A stretch of DNA of 24,504 bases, taken from a virus. A program made the translations under genes and the position numbers. Each line of letters begins with the position of its first letter. Positions within the stretch are counted from its first letter, which is position 1. Below, one piece after another: positions 1 through 8,865 of the stretch. Below the pieces are notes generated by a model, which was given only the letters and a program-made list of their open reading frames with translations, was not told the DNA's origin and searched no databases. The DNA is taken from positions 1 through 24,504 of the IMG/VR virus record IMGVR_UViG_3300030390_001213; one strand, given 5' to 3'.

Positions 1-2109
1 GATCTTGTTGTTATATCTAGAACTGGTCAGATAGGTGAGATATACGAGATACAGAATTTTAAAATAGCATTGCCAAAAGCAGGTAGTGTGTATAGCAACA
101 AAGAAAAAAAGTGGAAACAGTTTGAATATCCTAAAGAATTATCAAGACTTAAAAGTATATTTGATTGGAAAGCATATCCAGAACAAAATAAAGAACAGTG
201 GCATGACTATATTGACGAAGAATTTAAACGAAGAGATGATGGGTTTTGGTTTGATAATAATGGGACGAATACCTATATTACTGGTACTCATTACATGTAC
301 TTACAATGGAGTAAAATTGATGTAGGTGCGCCAGATTTTAGAGAAGCAAATAGATTATTTTACATATTCTGGGAAGCGTGCAAAGCGGATAAGAGATGCT
401 ACGGTATGTGTTATCTTAAAAACAGAAGATCTGGGTTTTCTTTTATGTCCTCTGCTGAGACTGTCAATCAAGCTACGATTTCGACAGATGCAAGGTTTGG
501 CGTTTTATCTAAGACAGGAGCTGATGCCAAGAAAATGTTTACAGATAAAATTGTACCTATATCAATTAACTACCCGTTTTTCTTTAGTCCTATTCAAGAT
601 GGTATGGATCGGCCTAAATCAGAACTCGCTTATCGAGTACCTGCGTCTAAGTTTACTAGAAAGAAGATCACAACAAACGAAAAACTTGAAGACATACAAG
701 GATTAGATACAACTATAGACTGGAAAAACACAGGTGATAATAGTTATGATGGTGAAAAGCTAAAGTTACTAGTACATGATGAAAGTGGTAAATGGGAAAG
801 ACCTGATAATATTTTAAATAACTGGAGGGTTACAAAAACATGTTTACGATTAGGTAGTAGAATTATAGGTAAATGTATGATGGGCTCAACTTCAAATTCA
901 TTAGACAAAGGTGGAGAAAACTTCAAACGATTATATAATGCATCAGATGTTACTAAGCGAAACAGAAACGGACAGACAGCGTCTGGTTTATATTCTCTTT
1001 TTATCCCAATGGAGTGGAACTACGAAGGATTTATTGATGAACACGGAAGTCCAGTCTTCGATAATCCGGACCATGAAGTCTTTGACCCACACGGAGAGTT
1101 AATAGACATAGGTGTTATAGAGAACTGGCAAAATGAAGCTGATGGTTTAAAAGGTGATCAAGATGCTTTAAATGAATTTTACAGACAGTTTCCAAGAACT
1201 ACTGAACATGCTTTTAGAGATGAAACAAAAAACAGTATATTTAATTTAGTAAAAATATACGAACAAATAGATTACAACGAAGAAATGTCTAGAACATTAG
1301 GTATTACTCAAGGTAATTTTCAATGGGTTAATGGAATAAAAGATAGCCAAGTTATATTTTATCCAGATAAAAAAGGTAGATTTAAAGTAAGCTGGGTGCC
1401 ACCATCAAACATACAAAACAAAGTTGTAATTAAAAATGGTGTCAAACACCCGGGAAATGTACACATGGGTGCTTTTGGTTGTGATAGCTACGACATATCA
1501 GGTACTGTTGACGGTATCGGCTCTAAAGGAGCTTTGCATGGGTTAACTAAGTTTAGTATGGAAGACGCACCAGCTAATCAATTTTTTTTAGAGTACCTAG
1601 CAAGACCACAAACAGCAGAGATGTTCTTTGAAGATGTTCTAATGGCATTAGTATTTTATGGGATGCCTATACTCGCAGAGAACAATAAACCTCGTCTATT
1701 GTATTATTTACGAAGACGTGGTTACAGAGGTTTTAGTATGAATAGACCTGATAAAATATGGAATAAATTATCTGTAGCTGAAAAAGAAGTTGGTGGAATA
1801 CCTAACTCAAGTGAAGATATAAAACAAGCTCATGCTGCCGCGATTGAAATGTATATTCAAGATCATGTAGGTTTAAGCACTGATGGTATTTATGGTAGTT
1901 GTTATTTTAATGAATTACTAAATGACTGGGCTAAGTTTGATATAAACAAAAGAACAAAGCATGATGCATCTATAAGTTCTGGTTTAGCTATAATGGCAAA
2001 CAACAGACATTTATACGCTCCTAATGCAAAGGTAGAAAAACCTAAACTAAATATAAGTATTGCTAAATATGCAAACAAGGGTAATACATCTAAATTAATT
2101 AAAAAATAA
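1..2109 (+). CDS. terL: Terminase large subunit (5'-partial)
   Basis: ATPase-nuclease motor that packages phage DNA through the portal. The frame is open from base 1, so the true start lies upstream; 702 codons are visible and end at TAA 2107-2109. Numbered from base 1, the atypical Walker A of terminases is seen at residues 141-147 (NRRSGFS), Walker B at 256-261 (LLVHDE) and a coupling motif at 295-297 (GST). The C-terminal RNase H-like nuclease shows candidate metal ligands D495 (GCDSYD; D498 is an alternative), E560 (ILAENN) and D655 (KHDAS). All key motifs are intact, so the protein should be active. An in-frame TTG at 70 is not needed as a start, because the reading continues upstream of it in the same style. 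The portal gene follows after 2 bases. The family assignment is firm; phage-group placement is not. Confidence 0.95.
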   Translation, partial: DLVVISRTGQIGEIYEIQNFKIALPKAGSVYSNKEKKWKQFEYPKELSRLKSIFDWKAYPEQNKEQWHDYIDEEFKRRDDGFWFDNNGTNTYITGTHYMYLQWSKIDVGAPDFREANRLFYIFWEACKADKRCYGMCYLKNRRSGFSFMSSAETVNQATISTDARFGVLSKTGADAKKMFTDKIVPISINYPFFFSPIQDGMDRPKSELAYRVPASKFTRKKITTNEKLEDIQGLDTTIDWKNTGDNSYDGEKLKLLVHDESGKWERPDNILNNWRVTKTCLRLGSRIIGKCMMGSTSNSLDKGGENFKRLYNASDVTKRNRNGQTASGLYSLFIPMEWNYEGFIDEHGSPVFDNPDHEVFDPHGELIDIGVIENWQNEADGLKGDQDALNEFYRQFPRTTEHAFRDETKNSIFNLVKIYEQIDYNEEMSRTLGITQGNFQWVNGIKDSQVIFYPDKKGRFKVSWVPPSNIQNKVVIKNGVKHPGNVHMGAFGCDSYDISGTVDGIGSKGALHGLTKFSMEDAPANQFFLEYLARPQTAEMFFEDVLMALVFYGMPILAENNKPRLLYYLRRRGYRGFSMNRPDKIWNKLSVAEKEVGGIPNSSEDIKQAHAAAIEMYIQDHVGLSTDGIYGSCYFNELLNDWAKFDINKRTKHDASISSGLAIMANNRHLYAPNAKVEKPKLNISIAKYANKGNTSKLIKK

Positions 2110-2111
2110 AT

Positions 2112-4514
2112 ATGGCAGATTCTGTTATCAATAATTATTTTCCAAGCCAAGTCGTAAGTGATTTGGAAAAAATGAGCTATGATTATGGTTTAAGTGTTGC
2201 TAGAGCGATAGAAACAGAGTGGTTTCATGTTGATAGAGGTTCTAATAGATATAGAAGTAATCAAAATGATTTTCACAAGTTAAGATTATACGCTAGAGGA
2301 GAACAATCGATACAAAAGTATAAAGATGAGTTATCAATAAATGGTGATTTATCTTATTTAAACTTAGACTGGAAACCAGTACCTATAATACCTAAGTTTG
2401 TTGATATAGTTGTAAATGGTATAGCAGAAAGAATGTATGATGTAAAAGCTTATTCACAAGATCCATTTGGCGTTAGCAAGAGAACAGAATACATGGAGTC
2501 TATACTGTCTGACATGAGAACTAAAAAAATTAGCGAGTTTACTGAACAAGCTTTTGGTATGTCACTGTTAGATAATCCAAAAGAATCTTTACCAGATTCA
2601 AAAGAAGAACTAGACTTGCACATGTCGTTAACATATAAGCAAGCTGTAGAGTTAGCAGAAGAACAAGCTATCAGTGTTTTGTTAGAAGGTAATGATTATG
2701 AATTAATCAAAAAAAGATTTTATTACGATATTACAACAATAGGTATTGGTGCTGTAAAAACAAGTTTTAATACATCTGAAGGTGTTACTATTGATTATGT
2801 TGATCCAGCTGACTTAGTTTATTCTTACACTGAGTCACCGTACTTTGACGATATATATTACGTTGGTGAAGTTAAAATGATACCTGTAAATGAACTTGTA
2901 AAACAATTTCCACATTTAACAGAAAGTGATTTAGCTGATATAGTTAAAAACAAAAGTTACCACAAGTCTAATTACCACAACAGCAACTACAATTTAAACG
3001 AAGAAGATAATAATAAGGTTCAAGTTTTATATTTTAATTATAAAACATATATGAACGAAGTTTACAAAGTAAAAGAAACATCTACAGGTGCTGATAAAGT
3101 TTTAGCAAAAGATGATACGTTTAATCCACCACAAGATATGGAAGGTGAATACGGTAAACTGCAAAGATCTGTAGAGTGTTTATATGAAGGAGCTTTGATA
3201 CTTGGTACTAAAAAATTACTTAAGTGGGAAATGTCTAAGAACATGATGAGACCTAAGAGTGATTTTACTAAAGTAAAAATGAACTACGCTATTGTTGCAC
3301 CGCGTATGTACAAAGGAAGAATAGAGTCTTTGGTTGGTAGAATTACTGGTTTTGCTGATATGATACAGCTTACACATTTAAAGCTACAACAAGTAATGTC
3401 TCGTATGGTACCTGATGGTGTTTACTTAGATGCTGATGGTTTAGCTGAAATAGATTTAGGTAATGGAACAAACTATAGTCCACAAGAAGCGTTAAACATG
3501 TTTTTCCAAACAGGATCTGTTATTGGTAGATCATTTACTTCAGAAGGTGATATGAATCCAGGTAAAATACCTATACAAGAAATACAATCAGGTTCTGGTA
3601 GTGGTAAAATGCAAACTTTAATTCAAACATATAATTATTATTTACAAATGATAAGAGATGTGACTGGATTAAACGAAGCTAAAGATGGTAGTACACCAGA
3701 CAAGTATTCTTTAGTTGGTGTACAAAAACTAGCTGCGGCTAATTCTAACACAGCAACAAGACATATACTACAATCAGGTTTGTTTTTAACAAAAGAAGTT
3801 TGTCAATGTTTATCAATGCGAGTTTCAGATATATTAGAGTATTCGCCAACAGCAAACGCTTTTATACAGCAAATAGGATCTCATAACGTTGCTACATTAA
3901 AAGAAATGTCACAACTACACTTATATGACTTTGGTATATTTATAGAGCTTATGCCTGATGAAGAAGAAAAAGCAATGCTTGAAAACAATATTCAACAAGC
4001 GTTATCTCAACAAGGTATTGATTTAGAAGATGCTATTGATCTTAGAGAAATAAAAAGTATTAAACTTGCTAATAGATTATTGAAGATAAGACGTAAAAAG
4101 AAAAAAGAAGAAGATCAAAAAATGCAGCAAGAAAATATAAAAGCTCAATCAGAAGCTAATATACAAGCTCAAAACGCTGCAGCAATGATGGAAGTTAAAA
4201 AGAACGAAGCAGTTACCATGAGTCAATTGCAGTTAGAAGAGGCAAAGGCTAATTTCAAAGCTAAAGCTTTAGAACAAGAAGCAGCTATTAAAAAAGATTT
4301 AATGGAGCATGAGTTTAGGCTTAACATACAATTAGAACAAGCTAAAAACCAGTCTGTTGATGGTAAAGAAAAAATGAAAGAAGATCGTAAAGATGAAAGA
4401 ACTAGAATACAAGCTTCTCAACAAAGTGAACTTATAGAACAAAGAAATAACGGTAAATCACCTAAAAGCTTTGAGTCTGCAGGTAACAATAACTTAGGAG
4501 CAAGAGGTATTTAA
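2112..4514 (+). CDS. Portal protein
   Basis: An 800-aa portal forming the dodecameric ring at the capsid vertex, docking TerL outside and connector proteins below. It is assigned by position (TerL-portal-scaffold-capsid), by size, and by a region around residues 517-550 (VTGLNEAKDGSTPDK, then LVGVQKLAAANSNTATRH) that I recall from portals of marine podovirus-like phages. Residues about 657-775 are very rich in K, E, Q and A with no proline, predicting a long coiled coil; this recalls the helical barrel at the C-terminus of P22-type portals, which is an inference from composition only. The tail after about 775 is polar and likely disordered. The start ATG has no Shine-Dalgarno box and follows the terminase stop by 2 bases (TAAATATGG), suggesting coupled translation. 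Confidence 0.88.
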   Translation: MADSVINNYFPSQVVSDLEKMSYDYGLSVARAIETEWFHVDRGSNRYRSNQNDFHKLRLYARGEQSIQKYKDELSINGDLSYLNLDWKPVPIIPKFVDIVVNGIAERMYDVKAYSQDPFGVSKRTEYMESILSDMRTKKISEFTEQAFGMSLLDNPKESLPDSKEELDLHMSLTYKQAVELAEEQAISVLLEGNDYELIKKRFYYDITTIGIGAVKTSFNTSEGVTIDYVDPADLVYSYTESPYFDDIYYVGEVKMIPVNELVKQFPHLTESDLADIVKNKSYHKSNYHNSNYNLNEEDNNKVQVLYFNYKTYMNEVYKVKETSTGADKVLAKDDTFNPPQDMEGEYGKLQRSVECLYEGALILGTKKLLKWEMSKNMMRPKSDFTKVKMNYAIVAPRMYKGRIESLVGRITGFADMIQLTHLKLQQVMSRMVPDGVYLDADGLAEIDLGNGTNYSPQEALNMFFQTGSVIGRSFTSEGDMNPGKIPIQEIQSGSGSGKMQTLIQTYNYYLQMIRDVTGLNEAKDGSTPDKYSLVGVQKLAAANSNTATRHILQSGLFLTKEVCQCLSMRVSDILEYSPTANAFIQQIGSHNVATLKEMSQLHLYDFGIFIELMPDEEEKAMLENNIQQALSQQGIDLEDAIDLREIKSIKLANRLLKIRRKKKKEEDQKMQQENIKAQSEANIQAQNAAAMMEVKKNEAVTMSQLQLEEAKANFKAKALEQEAAIKKDLMEHEFRLNIQLEQAKNQSVDGKEKMKEDRKDERTRIQASQQSELIEQRNNGKSPKSFESAGNNNLGARGI

Positions 4515-4542
4515 AATTTATTAACTATTATTATATTATATT
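4515..4542 (+). promoter_or_regulatory. A/T-only leader before the scaffold gene
   Basis: These 28 bases are A/T apart from a single C and end TTATATTATATT directly before the ATG. They share the pattern ATTAACT, then TTATATTATAT, with the leaders at 7222-7249 and 17931-17953. There is no Shine-Dalgarno box. The element could be a translation leader (ribosomal protein S1-type binding, as in Bacteroidetes) or a phage promoter giving a very short leader; the sequence does not decide. Confidence 0.45.
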
Positions 4543-5721
4543 ATGGAAGAAAACGTAGAAAACGTAGTTGAAGAAACTACACAAGACCAAGTTGTCGCTG
4601 ATGAATCTAAATTTGCATCTGCTGGAGACGACACTATTTTAAAGGTAGACTTAAGTCAACCACCACCAGAACCAACACAAGATGAAACTAAAGAAAATAA
4701 CCCTGACAACGAGGGAGTGGTTACAGAGCTTGATAATGCCGAGTCCACAGAAAAACAAGAAGAAGTACAACCGCAAGAGCAAGCACAAGAAGCTCCAGTA
4801 TTAGAAGAAATTACAGACGAAGAAGTTAAAGAGCAAACAGAAGATTTAACTGAAGAGATAATAGAAGCTCAAGAAACTGGAAAAGCTTTGCCAGAGAATT
4901 TACAAAAAGTTGTAGATTTTATGGAAGATACAGGCGGAAGTCTAGAGGATTATGTAAAACTTAATCAAGATTATGCTAGCTATGACAATGATACATTGTT
5001 AAGAGAGTATTACCACAATACAAAACCTCATTTAGACAATGAAGAAATAAGTTTCTTAATGGAAGATCAGTTTTCATATGATGAAGATGCTGACAATGAA
5101 AGAGACATAAAAAGAAAAAAATTAGCATTAAAAGAGCAAGTTGCCGATGCTAAGGCCCATCTGGACAGGCAAAAGTCCAAGTACTATGAAGAAATTAAAG
5201 CTGGATCGAAACTCACTACTGAGCAACAGAAGGCAGTTAATTTTTTTGATAGATACAACAAGGAGTCGGAAGAAAGTCAGAGAATAGCAGAAAAAGGTAA
5301 AAATGTATTTGTAGAAAAAACTAATCAAGTATTTAACAACGAATTCAAAGGTTTTGATTATAACGTTGGTGATAAGAGATACAGATATAATGTTAAAAAT
5401 CCTGATAACGTGAAACAAACTCAAAGTGATATTAATAATTTTGTTCAAAGATTTACTGATAAAAAGAACGGACAAATTAATGATGCTAAAGGTTATCACA
5501 AATCATTATTTACAGCTATGAACCCAGATGCTATTGCTAATCATTTTTACGAGCAAGGTAAAGCTGATGCTATGAAAAATAGCGTTGCTAAATCTAAAAA
5601 CGTTAGTATGAATCCTAGACAATCGTTTAGTAATGAAAATACTAGTGGTATGAAAGTAAGAATAGTTAACGATCAGCTTTCTGAAACGGCATCTTTTAAA
5701 TTTAAAACTAAAAATAAATAA
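4543..5721 (+). CDS. Capsid scaffold / assembly protein (probable)
   Basis: A 392-aa, strongly acidic protein between portal and major capsid genes, the usual place for a scaffold. Residues 1-120 are dominated by E, D, Q and P and are probably disordered. A more ordered helical core spans about 120-290, with GGSLEDYVKLN near 135 and EEISFLMEDQFSYDED near 167, followed by a basic helical stretch (RDIKRKKLALKEQV). The C-terminus is basic and ends KFKTKNK. An acidic N-terminus, helical middle and basic tail fit scaffolds that bind capsid protein through their C-terminus. No protease motif is seen, so self-cleavage cannot be argued. The 28-base leader is purely A/T. The role is inferred from context and composition; a minor head protein is the alternative. 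Confidence 0.7.
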   Translation: MEENVENVVEETTQDQVVADESKFASAGDDTILKVDLSQPPPEPTQDETKENNPDNEGVVTELDNAESTEKQEEVQPQEQAQEAPVLEEITDEEVKEQTEDLTEEIIEAQETGKALPENLQKVVDFMEDTGGSLEDYVKLNQDYASYDNDTLLREYYHNTKPHLDNEEISFLMEDQFSYDEDADNERDIKRKKLALKEQVADAKAHLDRQKSKYYEEIKAGSKLTTEQQKAVNFFDRYNKESEESQRIAEKGKNVFVEKTNQVFNNEFKGFDYNVGDKRYRYNVKNPDNVKQTQSDINNFVQRFTDKKNGQINDAKGYHKSLFTAMNPDAIANHFYEQGKADAMKNSVAKSKNVSMNPRQSFSNENTSGMKVRIVNDQLSETASFKFKTKNK

Positions 5722-5741
5722 ATAATTAAAAATATTAAAAA

Positions 5742-7175
5742 ATGGCAATTACTAGAAGAACGGAGTTTCAAGCTGCACCAGTGCAAGCTGTTACTTCACA
5801 GAATTACTTAGACATCCAAAACAACGGATGGGCACAGCAATACTTACCAGACTTAATGGAAAAAGAAGCTGAGGTTTACGGAAAACGTACAATCTCTGGT
5901 TTCTTATCTCAAGTTGGTGCAGAGGAAGCTATGTCAGCTGATCAAGTTATTTGGTCAGAACAAGGTAGATTACATCTATCTTACGAGTGTGACATGTTAG
6001 ACGTTACAGCAAGTACAATTAATATCACTAAAGATATTGATGGTGTTGCTCAAACAACTACACACGGTATTAGAGTTGGTGATCAAGTATTGATCGCTGG
6101 AGGTGGACAAACTGTTACAGCTCGTGTAAGCGTTGCTGCTGCAGGTAATCAAACTATTACAGTAACACCTTATAGATTTGCACACATGACAAATGCAGGT
6201 TTTGCTAATGGGGACAACACATGTACTATATTAGTATTTGGTTCTGAAAACGCAAAAGGAGTTGCATACGTAGGAGGTAGATCTAACGAGCCAGCTTTCA
6301 CTACATTCACAAACAAACCAATCATTTTAAAAGACATGTATGAGGTTTCAGGATCTGATGCTGCTCAAGTTGGTTGGGTTGAAGTTTCTGGTGAAGAAGG
6401 ACAAAATGGTTACTACTGGTACTTAAAAGCTGAAGGAGACACAAGAGCTAGATTTACTGATTACTTAGAAATGAGTATGATTGAATCAGAGTTAGTTGCT
6501 GCTGCTTCTGTTATTGCTCTACCAACTGATGGTGGTGCAGGTACTGCGGGTACTGAAGGATTATTTGCTGCAATCAGATCAAGAGGTAATCAAACTTCAG
6601 GAGTTACGGGTACTAACCCTTCTACTGATTTTGCTGAATTTGATTTAATCTTAGCTGAATTTGACAGAAATGGTGCAATTGAAGAAAACATGATGTTTGT
6701 AAATAGAGCTACGTCTCTTGCAATGGACGATATGTTAGCTTCATTAAACTCTGGTTATTCTGGTGGTACTTCTTACGGAGTATTTAACAACTCAGAAGAC
6801 ATGGCTTTAAATTTAGGTTTCTCTGGTTTTAGACGTGGATCTTACGATTTCTACAAGTCTGACTGGAAATACTTAAACGATTTAGCTACTAGAGGTGGTA
6901 TAAACAATGCTGCTACTGCAGGTGAAGATATTAGAGGGGTTGTTATACCAGCTGGTACTTCTTCAGTTTATGACCAACAATTAGGTAAAAACCTTAAGCG
7001 TCCTTTCTTACACGTAAGATATAGAGCTTCTCAGTTAGAAAGCAGAAAAATGAAGACATGGGTTACTGGTTCCGTTGGAGCTGCTACGTCTGATCTTGAT
7101 GCAATGACTGTAAACTTCTTATCAGAAAGATGTTTAGTTACACAAGGTGCTAACAATTTCATGTTAATGAACTAA
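5742..7175 (+). CDS. Major capsid protein
   Basis: A 477-aa coat protein of presumed HK97 fold. Assignment rests on position after the scaffold, the family length, and segments I recall from capsid proteins of marine and crAss-like phages: residues about 50-82 (GKRTISGFLSQVGAEEA, VIWSEQGRLHLSYE) and the C-terminal part (PFLHVRYRASQ, MKTWVTGS, SERCLVTQGANNF). Residues about 85-175 are rich in T, V, G and A and look like a beta-rich insertion domain. Codon use differs from the neighbours: TTC, TAC, AAC and GAC are frequent although the genome is AT-rich, as expected for the most highly expressed gene. The ATG follows an A-rich leader with no Shine-Dalgarno box. A strong intrinsic terminator begins 12 bases after the stop, so the transcript can end with this gene. 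Confidence 0.9.
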   Translation: MAITRRTEFQAAPVQAVTSQNYLDIQNNGWAQQYLPDLMEKEAEVYGKRTISGFLSQVGAEEAMSADQVIWSEQGRLHLSYECDMLDVTASTINITKDIDGVAQTTTHGIRVGDQVLIAGGGQTVTARVSVAAAGNQTITVTPYRFAHMTNAGFANGDNTCTILVFGSENAKGVAYVGGRSNEPAFTTFTNKPIILKDMYEVSGSDAAQVGWVEVSGEEGQNGYYWYLKAEGDTRARFTDYLEMSMIESELVAAASVIALPTDGGAGTAGTEGLFAAIRSRGNQTSGVTGTNPSTDFAEFDLILAEFDRNGAIEENMMFVNRATSLAMDDMLASLNSGYSGGTSYGVFNNSEDMALNLGFSGFRRGSYDFYKSDWKYLNDLATRGGINNAATAGEDIRGVVIPAGTSSVYDQQLGKNLKRPFLHVRYRASQLESRKMKTWVTGSVGAATSDLDAMTVNFLSERCLVTQGANNFMLMN

Positions 7176-7187
7176 GCACAAAACTTT

Positions 7188-7226
7188 AAAAGAGCCGGGG
7201 CTTCGGCCTCGGTCCTTTTATTTTTA
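7188..7226 (+). terminator. Intrinsic terminator after the capsid gene
   Basis: A 14-bp stem (7188-7201 with 7206-7219) closes on a TTCG tetraloop flanked by C and G, the extra-stable cUUCGg class. It contains two G-U pairs and one A-C mismatch and is followed by TTTTATTTTTATT. The GC-rich stem stands out in an AT-rich genome. It should end transcripts running through the capsid gene, with some read-through to the genes behind. Confidence 0.92.
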
Positions 7227-7249
7227 TTAATTTTATTATATATTATATT
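7222..7249 (+). promoter_or_regulatory. A/T-only leader after the capsid terminator
   Basis: An A/T-only stretch between the capsid terminator and the next ATG, ending TTATATATTATATT. It matches the leaders before the scaffold gene and the cupin gene. Its place directly downstream of a strong terminator makes a promoter function more plausible here than elsewhere, since the next genes need their own or read-through transcription. Confidence 0.45.
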
Positions 7250-8092
7250 ATGGCAAAGACAAAAACAAAAGCTTACGCTGGAGATCCTGGTGATGAGCAC
7301 GTAGAAAAAGTAATACCGGTTATGGAAACACCAAAACCAACAAGAGTAGAACCAAAAAGTCAAAAAACAAATGACGGCTGGAAAATACAAGATAGAACAT
7401 ACCTTTTAACAGACGGTTCAAAACCTTTAAGTAAGTCAATAAAAAGTGCAGGTATATATCACTTTGATGAAGAAGTAGGTTATGAAAGAGAAATGAAGTA
7501 TTGTGAAAATCAAAAAACTCATTTTGTTGATGAAATGAAAGGAGAAATGAGATTATCTCATATTGTATTTAGAGCTGGTGTTTTATTTGTTCCTAAAAAC
7601 AAAGTTACACTACAAAAACTTTTAGCGTTACATCCTTACAACGGTAAAGTTTTTTATGAATTAAAACCTCAAAAAATAGCAGAGTTCGAAGTTGAAAACA
7701 TTGAAATAGAAATAGAAGCTTTAAATGCTGCTCAAGGCTTAGACATTGACATGGCTGAAGCAGTTATGCGTGTAGAACTAGGTTCTAGAGTTACTAAGAT
7801 GAGTTCTAAGGAGCTTAAGCGAGATTTACTATTATATGCTAAGAGAAACCCTAGTTTGTTCTTAGAATTAATAAACGACGAGAACGTACATCTTAGAAAT
7901 ATAGGTATTAGAGCTACTGAAATGGGATTATTAAAACTATCACAAGATCAAAGAACTTTCACTTGGAAAGATACTAATAGAAAATTAATGAACGTACCAT
8001 TTGATGAGCATCCATATTCAGCTTTAGCCGCTTGGTTTAAGACTGATGAAGGTATGGAAATCTTCACAAATATAGAAAAAAGATTGAAGTAA
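7250..8092 (+). CDS. Conserved head/connector-region protein of unknown function
   Basis: A 280-aa protein that I recall as a conserved unnamed neighbour of the capsid gene in marine phage contigs. Residues 1-45 are basic and proline-rich, likely disordered. The middle (about 45-135) looks beta-rich (DRTYLLTDGSKPLSKS, SHIVFRAGVLFVP). The C-terminal half is helical and includes MSSKELKRDLLLYAKRNPSLFLEL, here at about residues 183-206, and LRNIGIRATEMGLL, resembling a small winged-helix or helical-repeat unit. No catalytic motif or membrane segment is visible. Its place between capsid and ring-protein genes suggests a minor head or connector component, but no function can be assigned. Confidence 0.72.
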   Translation: MAKTKTKAYAGDPGDEHVEKVIPVMETPKPTRVEPKSQKTNDGWKIQDRTYLLTDGSKPLSKSIKSAGIYHFDEEVGYEREMKYCENQKTHFVDEMKGEMRLSHIVFRAGVLFVPKNKVTLQKLLALHPYNGKVFYELKPQKIAEFEVENIEIEIEALNAAQGLDIDMAEAVMRVELGSRVTKMSSKELKRDLLLYAKRNPSLFLELINDENVHLRNIGIRATEMGLLKLSQDQRTFTWKDTNRKLMNVPFDEHPYSALAAWFKTDEGMEIFTNIEKRLK

Positions 8093-8097
8093 AAACC

Positions 8098-8138
8098 TTG
8101 TAGAAGCGGTCGCTCTACGGGGCGATCGCAAACTACAA
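8098..8138 (+). ncRNA. GC-rich structured RNA element in the intergenic gap
   Basis: An inner stem of 8 bp (8106-8113 with 8122-8129, one G-U pair) and an outer stem of 6 bp (8098-8103 TTGTAG with 8133-8138 CTACAA) are separated by a small A-rich internal loop. The 8-base hairpin loop contains CTAC (8115-8118), which can pair with GTAG (8100-8103) instead, so an H-type pseudoknot is an alternative fold. No T-run follows on the + strand, so it is not a normal terminator there; read on the - strand the hairpin is followed by GGTTTTT. The element is about 75% G+C in its core, within an AT-rich genome. Function unknown: processing site, stability element or translation control are options. Confidence 0.6.
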
Positions 8139-8151
8139 ACAAAAAAGAAAT

Positions 8152-8862
8152 ATGGCGGTAAATATAGATACAGTATATCAAAGAGTTTTAGCTTTAGCTA
8201 ACAAAGAACAAAGAGGTTACATAACGCCTCAAGAGTTTAATTTACATGCCAACCAAGCTCAAATGAATATTTTTGAGCAATATTTTTATGACACTCATCA
8301 GTTTCAAGCTACTCAAAAAGGTAACAGCACAGAGTATTCTGATATGATAGATTTATTGTCAGAAAAAATTAGTCCTTTTGAAAAACACAAAGTAGCAGTT
8401 AGCATGTCAGGTAACACTGGTACATTAGCAACTGATCTTTATAGGTTAGGAACTGTATTCTTTGCTGTTGGTGGTACAAAAGATGTTGAAGTTGAAAGAA
8501 TAGAAAAAAACGACTTTGCATATATAGAAAACTCACCACTAGCATCACCCACAACAAACAGACCTGTGTACAATCGTACATCAGCAACAAAAATCAAAAC
8601 TTTTCCCTCAGCAACTATAACATCTAACGTTACACATAACTATGTAGCTAAGCCAGCAAAGTGTGAGTGGGCATACGTAGTTGTAAACGAAAAAGCTTTA
8701 TTCAATGGAAATCAAGCTGTAGACTTTGAGTTACACGCATCTGAAGAAGAAAGTTTAGTTATAAACATATTAGAGTTATCAGGAATAACAATTAACAAGC
8801 AAGGTTTAGTATCAATAGCTTCTAATATGGAGAATTCAAACATACAACAAGAAAAACAATAA
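8152..8862 (+). CDS. Head-tail connector / ring protein (probable)
   Basis: A 236-aa protein whose start, VYQRVLALANKEQRGYITP, with EFNLHANQAQMNIFEQYF following, is a helical region I recall from many marine phage contigs next to the adaptor gene. The middle (about 75-190) is beta-rich and Thr/Val-rich; the end (about 185-230) has acidic and hydrophobic alternation (SEEESLVINILELSG). It lies directly before the adaptor-like gene, from which it is separated by a double stop (TAATAAATG) in the same frame, implying coupled translation. Context suggests a ring or neck component bound under the portal. This role is inferred; no enzyme motif is visible. Confidence 0.68.
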   Translation: MAVNIDTVYQRVLALANKEQRGYITPQEFNLHANQAQMNIFEQYFYDTHQFQATQKGNSTEYSDMIDLLSEKISPFEKHKVAVSMSGNTGTLATDLYRLGTVFFAVGGTKDVEVERIEKNDFAYIENSPLASPTTNRPVYNRTSATKIKTFPSATITSNVTHNYVAKPAKCEWAYVVVNEKALFNGNQAVDFELHASEEESLVINILELSGITINKQGLVSIASNMENSNIQQEKQ

Positions 8863-8865
8863 TAA

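Noticed and set aside
70-72. TTG as the start of the terminase gene
   Set aside because: The frame has no stop back to base 1 and the upstream codons read as a normal protein, so the gene is cut by the window edge.
1581-1590. Run of eight T bases in the terminase as a frameshift or sequencing error
   Set aside because: The frame stays correct on both sides and the nuclease residues after it are intact.
5128-5499. Open frame on the minus strand inside the scaffold gene
   Set aside because: It lies wholly within a strong + strand gene, its product is Leu/Ile/Phe-rich antisense composition, and no minus-strand gene is otherwise present.
8122-8129. GCGATCGC, the HIP1 octamer of cyanobacteria, as a host clue
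   Set aside because: It occurs here as one arm of an RNA stem; I noticed no enrichment, and other signs point to Bacteroidetes.
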